DNA of 64,000 nt. Origin: MWAR01 sp035388825 (GTDB lineage: Bacteria > Muiribacteriota > Ozemobacteria > Ozemobacterales > Ozemobacteraceae). This document shows positions 59,671 through 64,000 of the stretch, in pieces. The notes below the pieces were generated by a model. It was given only the letters and a program-made list of their open reading frames with translations, was not told the DNA's origin and made no database searches. Position 1 is the first letter of the stretch; each line of letters begins with the position of its first letter. The stretch is from contig DAOOQQ010000015.1 of assembly GCA_035388825.1 (NCBI GenBank), positions 1 to 64,000 of the forward strand, read 5' to 3'. A program made the position numbers and the translations under genes.

Positions 59671-60222
59671 ATGAAGCTAAATAAAAAAAAGAGACACACG
59701 GGCTTGTTGCTTTTCCTGGCGTCATCGCTGGCGCTTTTCGCCCTGACGATCGGGGCGACGGCTTCCGAGTTCCGGTATCTGCTCCCGGGCAATATCGTGA
59801 TGACGCTCGAAGAGACCCCGCGAGGTCCCGATAAGGAAGCGCTCAATCTCGTTGCAACCCTGCGGGCGAAATTCGGCACGCCGAAAAACATCGAGGTCTA
59901 TTTCGAATCGACCCCCAATTTCCGGGTGACTCCCGAAAAGACCAGTCTCGCGCATCTGGCGACAGAGCCGCTCCGGGCGCACCTCACCGTGGAATCCGTT
60001 CCGGGCGCCGCGCCGGCCGACAACGAGTCGTGGATCCGGATGCGGGTCGTCTACGAGCCCGATTACGACAGGCTCGCCCAGCTCGTCTCGAACGAAAAGC
60101 GCTACCCGGATCCGGCGGAACGGCAGCGCCTCATCGACCGGATCACGAAGAACGCGCAGACGCATGCCCGCCAGACCGACGCCGTCCGCTACTTCCCGCC
60201 CCCGATCGCCACGGGCAACTGA
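59671..60222 (+). CDS. Exported protein of unknown function
   Basis: The protein is 183 residues with a signal peptide (TGLLLFLASSLALFALTIGATA). The mature part has beta-type strands (IVMTLEETPRGPDKEALNLVATLRA, NIEVYFESTPNFRVTPEKT, HLTVESVPGAAP) like a small immunoglobulin-like domain. It follows the zincin-like gene by 40 bases; the leader is AT-rich with TATAAT at 59650-59655. Only a weak GGTGA ribosome site. Confidence 0.62.
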   Translation: MKLNKKKRHTGLLLFLASSLALFALTIGATASEFRYLLPGNIVMTLEETPRGPDKEALNLVATLRAKFGTPKNIEVYFESTPNFRVTPEKTSLAHLATEPLRAHLTVESVPGAAPADNESWIRMRVVYEPDYDRLAQLVSNEKRYPDPAERQRLIDRITKNAQTHARQTDAVRYFPPPIATGN

Positions 60223-60234
60223 GCCGCGAACACC

Positions 60235-60740
60235 CGAAGCAATCTCCACGAAAACACCCAGAGAACGAACCACAGAGTCACAGAGACACCGAGACGAAGA
60301 CTGTCCCCACAAAGGCACGAAGAACCACGGATAATTCATCGCCAGGAAAGCTTCGTGTTTTTTGTGCCTTGGCGGTGAAAACCCTCCGTGACTCGGCGTC
60401 TCTGTGGTTCGTCATCTTTCCGCATCCTGGTGCCTGGCATATCTGATTCAGAACGGGAACCGAATCCGCAGATGGCGCAGATGAAATCCTGAGCGTCTTC
60501 AACCATGGAGTATTCGGCGCATACAGGAAATACGGTGGTCCCAGGCGTTCGTTCCTCTTTGTTTTTTTCATCTGCGTTCATCTGCCCTCCATCTGCGGAT
60601 GCGTTCTTGAATCCGAGGGGTATTTCAACGGGGTATCTTGGTGGTGAAAAATTCTCCGTGACTCGGTGCCTCTGCGGTTCGTCATCTTTCCGTATCTCTC
60701 GTGCCTTTGTGGTGAATCCTGTCGCTGGTACTCCGTGTTG
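60235..60740. repeat. Large composite intergenic repeat region
   Basis: Several units are nested: ACCACAGAGTCACAGAGACACCGAGAC (about 60271-60298), CACAAAGGCACGAAGAACCAC (about 60308-60328) with its complement GTGCCTTGGCGGTG, GAATCCGCAGATGGCGCAGATG (about 60459-60482) with CATCTGCGTTCATCTGCCCTCCATCTGCGGATGCG, and the reversed boundary ATTTCAACGGGGTATCTTGGTGG (60626-60649). It closes with CTCGTGCCTTTGTGGTG (60697-60714). No gene is supported in these 500 bases. Confidence 0.75.
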
Positions 60741-60753
60741 GGGGATTGGCGGG

Positions 60754-60759
60754 TATAAT
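60754..60759 (+). promoter_or_regulatory. -10 element upstream of the phospholipase-like gene
   Basis: A perfect TATAAT lies 32 bases before the preferred ATG at 60791. The -35 is not evident. Confidence 0.35.
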
Positions 60760-60790
60760 GAGAGAAACCATGTCGTATCGGAGGGTGATC

Positions 60791-62881
60791 ATGCGCCGTT
60801 CGACCGCCAACAGACTGCTCGTTCTCCTGGTCCTTGGGCTGTTCGCCGCGCCGCTTGCCGCGTGGGGGCCGATGACGCACCTGACGATCAACGCCCGGGC
60901 GTATGCCCGGTCGGGCATTGCCGCGAAAAGCCTGTCGGCCGTTCCCAAGAGTCTCGAACGGCTCTTCATCGGCGGCGGGCCGGCCCCCGACATCAAGTTC
61001 AACGCGGGCGAGGGCTTCCCCCGGGAGTTCCATTTCGACACCGCGGCGATTCTGCGCATGGTCGATCGGGCGAAATCCGATCCGAAATTCGGTCTCCAGG
61101 ATGTCGCGATGGCTCTCGGCTGGGCCGGCCATCTGTTCGCCGAGGTTCCTTCCGCCCACCAGGCCGAGGGGTATCCCAACGCGAAAATCACGGCCCCCCT
61201 GCCGAATGCGGGCTATATCAACCACCAGCTCTCGGAGCTGTGCGTCGACATCCTGCTGTATCGCGAAGAGAAAGAGCTGCTCCGGCACCAGTCCCTGAAT
61301 CTCCCCGTCCGGCTGCTCGAAGCCTCGATGAAAGCCGAGCGGGAGCGCGACCCGGAACGGTCGGCCCTGACCGCGGAACGGATCAAAGCCGCCGGCAACG
61401 CGTTCCTGCCGACCGTCGTCGGGGTCCGCACGATCGCCGATTACCTGCTCGAGGAACGCCCCGAGCTGCTCGAAGAAATGGATGCCTTCTACGCCGACCG
61501 CGCCTCGCACCTCGAGCGCAGCGTCGGGGATGTGGCCGAGATGCTGGGTGAACACGGGTTCGTCCCATCCGGGAAGGCGCCGGGCGAGGGCGCCGACAAG
61601 GCCGACCGTGTCCGGGTGCCGCTGACGGGCAGTTTCAAGGACAAGGCAAAGACTCTAGTATATAACGCTTTATATAATTCTCTTCGCTCCGGCGCGACCA
61701 ACGACATTTTCACGCTCGTCGCCTGCCACACGATGGACGGGATCATCACGAACGGGCTGAAGGAGAAGTTCGCCCGTCTCGCCGGCAAGGCCGTCGGCGG
61801 CAGCATCGCCGACGACAAGCGGCACCAGCAGGTGGTCACCCGGTTCGTCGAGGGGCTGCTCTGCCGGCACGACCTGACCTTCCCCGAGATCATCGCCTAT
61901 GCGACGGAGGGGCTCGAGCGGGATTCCGCGAGCGTGACGAAACAGCATACGCAGTTCTCCGCCCTCGGGCTGGCCGAGGACGGCCGCAAGCGCGTGACGG
62001 AAGCCGACGTGACGAAGGCGATCGCCGAGGTGCGGCGCGTCGAGGATGTGCGGCGCGACTGGCCGTGGTTCTGGCCGTTCCGCCCCTCGACCGAGAAGCT
62101 GTCCGAAGCCCGGTCGAAAGCCGCACGGCTGATGGCCTGGCGCATCATCGACGATGCGACCGCGGCAGCCCCGCTGAAAGCACGCGCCCAGGCTCTGCTG
62201 AAAGCCGACCGGGGAGTTCGGTCGGCCCTCTGGACATCACGCTCGACGAGCTGGTTCACCCCGATCTCGAAATGGAAGAATCGCAAGGCGCTCGAACAGG
62301 CCGAAGCGGCCATCGCTCCCGAGGAGCGGCTGTTCGCGCAGATCATCGATATCCGCCTCCGTATCGGCGACGGCGCCGACGCCTCCGCCCGTGTCCAGAC
62401 GCTTCTGACCCAGGCGCGCAGCCGCCTCGCCGAGCTGACGAGCAGTCTTGCCAACGCCAGAGCCGGTCTGGAGCGGGTTTCCCGGCTTCAGATCGCCACC
62501 CGGGGCAAGCTGAAGGACGAGATCAAGCACATCGAGACCCTGGTCACGGCCGAACGCGACCACATTGCGGCTCTCGAGCTGATCCAGGGCCTTCCCGCCG
62601 ACGGCGAAACCGGCACGGAACCGGCGGCGACAACCGCCGACGTCATGGCCGCCGCAGCATTGCCGCAGGAGCCACAGGCCGCGATCGCGATGCCCGAGAA
62701 ATACGCGGGCCATTCCGACCAGGCCCTGCGCCGACTGCGTGAGGATGCGTATCGCCGCTACACGAGCCTGACCCAGAGCGGGAAAACGGCTGACGCCGAG
62801 GCTCTCGCCGCCCTGCGCGAACTGCGCGAAATCGACCAGGCACGCCAGGCTCTCGCAGCCCGGTCCGGCAGCGGCCGGTAA
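60791..62881 (+). CDS. Exported zinc-dependent phospholipase C-like protein
   Basis: The protein is 696 residues with a signal peptide (LLVLLVLGLFAAPLAA) followed at once by WGPMTHLTINARAYA, the mature N-terminal Trp plus T-H motif of the zinc-dependent phospholipase C/S1-P1 fold. PDIKF, and ALGWAGHLFAEVPSAHQ near residue 115 (G-H-x-x-x-D/E-x-x-x-x-H), supply further metal ligands. After about residue 350 the protein is helical with coiled-coil character and no known domain. GGAGG lies six bases before ATG 60791. The substrate, whether phospholipid or nucleic acid, is unclear. Confidence 0.7.
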   Translation: MRRSTANRLLVLLVLGLFAAPLAAWGPMTHLTINARAYARSGIAAKSLSAVPKSLERLFIGGGPAPDIKFNAGEGFPREFHFDTAAILRMVDRAKSDPKFGLQDVAMALGWAGHLFAEVPSAHQAEGYPNAKITAPLPNAGYINHQLSELCVDILLYREEKELLRHQSLNLPVRLLEASMKAERERDPERSALTAERIKAAGNAFLPTVVGVRTIADYLLEERPELLEEMDAFYADRASHLERSVGDVAEMLGEHGFVPSGKAPGEGADKADRVRVPLTGSFKDKAKTLVYNALYNSLRSGATNDIFTLVACHTMDGIITNGLKEKFARLAGKAVGGSIADDKRHQQVVTRFVEGLLCRHDLTFPEIIAYATEGLERDSASVTKQHTQFSALGLAEDGRKRVTEADVTKAIAEVRRVEDVRRDWPWFWPFRPSTEKLSEARSKAARLMAWRIIDDATAAAPLKARAQALLKADRGVRSALWTSRSTSWFTPISKWKNRKALEQAEAAIAPEERLFAQIIDIRLRIGDGADASARVQTLLTQARSRLAELTSSLANARAGLERVSRLQIATRGKLKDEIKHIETLVTAERDHIAALELIQGLPADGETGTEPAATTADVMAAAALPQEPQAAIAMPEKYAGHSDQALRRLREDAYRRYTSLTQSGKTADAEALAALRELREIDQARQALAARSGSGR

Positions 62882-62898
62882 CGACCTCGCGCGCGCCC

Positions 62899-64000
62899 TC
62901 AGCCCGGCGCCGACGAGGAGAACGCGAGGCCGGTTCCCGTCGGACGGCGGCCCCGGAACTGGTCGAACTCGTTCTTGATATCGATCAGCGTCGCCTCGGA
63001 CGAGCCGCTTCCGCCGACGTCGTAGACCTTGCCGCCCGGCACGCCGGCTTTCAGGTAGTAGCTCTTCTGGCCCTTGCTGTTGCGCTGGACGTCGATCCAG
63101 AGGCGCAGATCGGCGATGGGCGCAAGCCGGACCTTGGTGAACGCGAAAAAGCCGCGGGAATACTCGTACAGATACCCGTCACGCTTGTCGGCCACATACA
63201 GGAATTCGACGCTGCGCGAGATATGCACCAGCATGCAGAAGCCCATGAACGCGACCGCCGAGAACTGGTCGGCATAAAACGGGTGATCGCTGCCGAAATA
63301 CGCGTTGATCAGCCCGAAGCCGATGCCGTAGAGCACGAAGAACAAGATGGCAAGCCCCTCGGAGCCGCCGGTCACGTCGAAAATATAGCAGACGGAAGGC
63401 AGTTTTTCGATCTGCTCGCGGATCGAGGCCTTCCACGGCACGAACAGGGTCGTGAGAAAATACACGATCGCCGCGCCGGCCAGCCCGACGGCCATCATCG
63501 TGTTCGAGACCAGCGTGCTTCGCGGCACCTCTGAAACGATCACGGGCCGCTTGTGCGCCCCGGCCAGCGAGATCGCCCCGTCCGGAGCGACACGCGCGAC
63601 GCCGAAGACATGCACCCGGCGCGGCGCGAAATACGTCACGCCCAGGCGCCGCGACACGGGGCTGTAGCGCATCAGCCCGTCGCCCGAGCCAAAACCCGTG
63701 CGGTGATACGAGTAGGTGAATTCGGGCGACTGGTCGAGCGTCACCTCGCCGGCAGCCGTCCGCACCCGGAACGAGCGGCGCCCGGAAAGAACCAGGTCGG
63801 TGATGGTGTGCGTGCTCTTGCCGCGTTTGACGGTATGGGTGAACCGGGCCTCATACCAGATCGGCTCGCTCACCCCCAGGCGGTCGCACAGATCACGATC
63901 GAAGGCTTGGTCCATGACCAGGGGGGCGAAGGGCACCACATCGCCGGTCAGACAAACATACGCCCCGTCCGCAGGCCGGTCCGTTTCGGTGGCACTGCGA
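62899..64000 (-). CDS. Membrane protein with a GIDE/BAM-like domain, paralogue B (5' end beyond the window)
   Basis: The frame stays open to the last base of the window, and the residues before the first GTG at 63939 (ETDRPADGAYVCLTGDV) align with the matching part of paralogue A, so the true start lies outside. About 366 residues are visible. FTHTVKRGKSTHT, VHVFGVARV, two membrane helices, LFVPWKASIRE, LVHISRSVEFLYVADKRDGYLYE and a C-terminal beta domain correspond one by one to the gene at 55220. No RING cysteines. Function unknown; the GIDE resemblance is inferred from strand pattern and membrane context. Confidence 0.7.
   Translation of the reverse strand, partial: RSATETDRPADGAYVCLTGDVVPFAPLVMDQAFDRDLCDRLGVSEPIWYEARFTHTVKRGKSTHTITDLVLSGRRSFRVRTAAGEVTLDQSPEFTYSYHRTGFGSGDGLMRYSPVSRRLGVTYFAPRRVHVFGVARVAPDGAISLAGAHKRPVIVSEVPRSTLVSNTMMAVGLAGAAIVYFLTTLFVPWKASIREQIEKLPSVCYIFDVTGGSEGLAILFFVLYGIGFGLINAYFGSDHPFYADQFSAVAFMGFCMLVHISRSVEFLYVADKRDGYLYEYSRGFFAFTKVRLAPIADLRLWIDVQRNSKGQKSYYLKAGVPGGKVYDVGGSGSSEATLIDIKNEFDQFRGRRPTGTGLAFSSSAPG

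Overview
This 64 kb window is GC-rich, densely coded DNA (about 54 protein genes and one tRNA) from a diderm (Gram-negative-type) bacterium. The envelope evidence is an LptF/LptG-type lipopolysaccharide permease, beta-barrel-like exported proteins ending in Phe, several lipoproteins with a lipobox Cys, and an AMIN/STN protein of the secretin type. Two gene orders match those of Bacillus: spoVG-(tRNA)-glmU-prs and tmk-...-yaaR. Together with many cyclic-nucleotide signalling proteins, zinc-ribbon/TPR proteins and lineage-specific secreted proteins, this points to a deep-branching, probably uncultured lineage. Riflebacteria/Ozemobacteria-like phyla are a guess only. No phage, plasmid, transposase or CRISPR was seen.

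Layout. 0.1-6.5 kb (minus strand): molybdenum cofactor genes (moaC-MOSC fusion, mobB); an ADP-ribosylglycohydrolase coupled to a metallo-beta-lactamase/cyclic-nucleotide-binding protein; and a DUF4160-DUF2442-lipoate ligase operon. 6.9-10.4 kb: an HD phosphohydrolase, a lone ABC ATPase, and a J-like/TPR/double cold-shock protein. 10.8-21.3 kb (plus strand): a long operon with lptF/G, argS, a zinc-ribbon TPR protein, an RsbW-like kinase, a STAS protein, tmk, a GAF-GGDEF cyclase, yaaR and rapZ. 21.3-29.6 kb: a barrel-like protein, spoVG, tRNA-Gln, a short glmU, prs, a TPR lipoprotein, small membrane and exported proteins, and a radical SAM enzyme. 29.6-33.7 kb: an SLH / AMIN-STN / zinc-ribbon operon. 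33.8-38.4 kb (minus): a signalling operon of a catalytically dead YmdB-like protein, a CHASE2 adenylate cyclase and a GAF-HD-GYP protein. 38.5-42 kb: an outer-membrane barrel divergent from a sigma-54 activator-like protein. 42-50.2 kb: a HAD phosphatase, a CHASE2-GAF-GGDEF cyclase, a Cache/TPR/TPR operon, a 44-residue zinc ribbon and a second STAS protein. 50.5-56.6 kb: a YitT-family protein, a PepF-like peptidase, a TPR lipoprotein and membrane proteins. 56.7-64 kb: five exported plus-strand proteins (including a zincin-like and a zinc phospholipase C-like protein), flanked by two paralogous GIDE-like membrane proteins, the second cut by the window edge.

Two repeat families fill the larger intergenic gaps. 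One is a set of ten short near-perfect palindromes of the form GGGCG-nnn...nnn-CGCCC, three times as close pairs. The other is a set of longer, imperfectly self-complementary composite elements marked by ACTCCGTTGAA and by runs such as CACAGAGACACAGAG. The common theme of the genes is second-messenger control: two diguanylate cyclases with I-sites, one HD-GYP, one class III cyclase, one cNMP-binding hydrolase and a partner-switch module.
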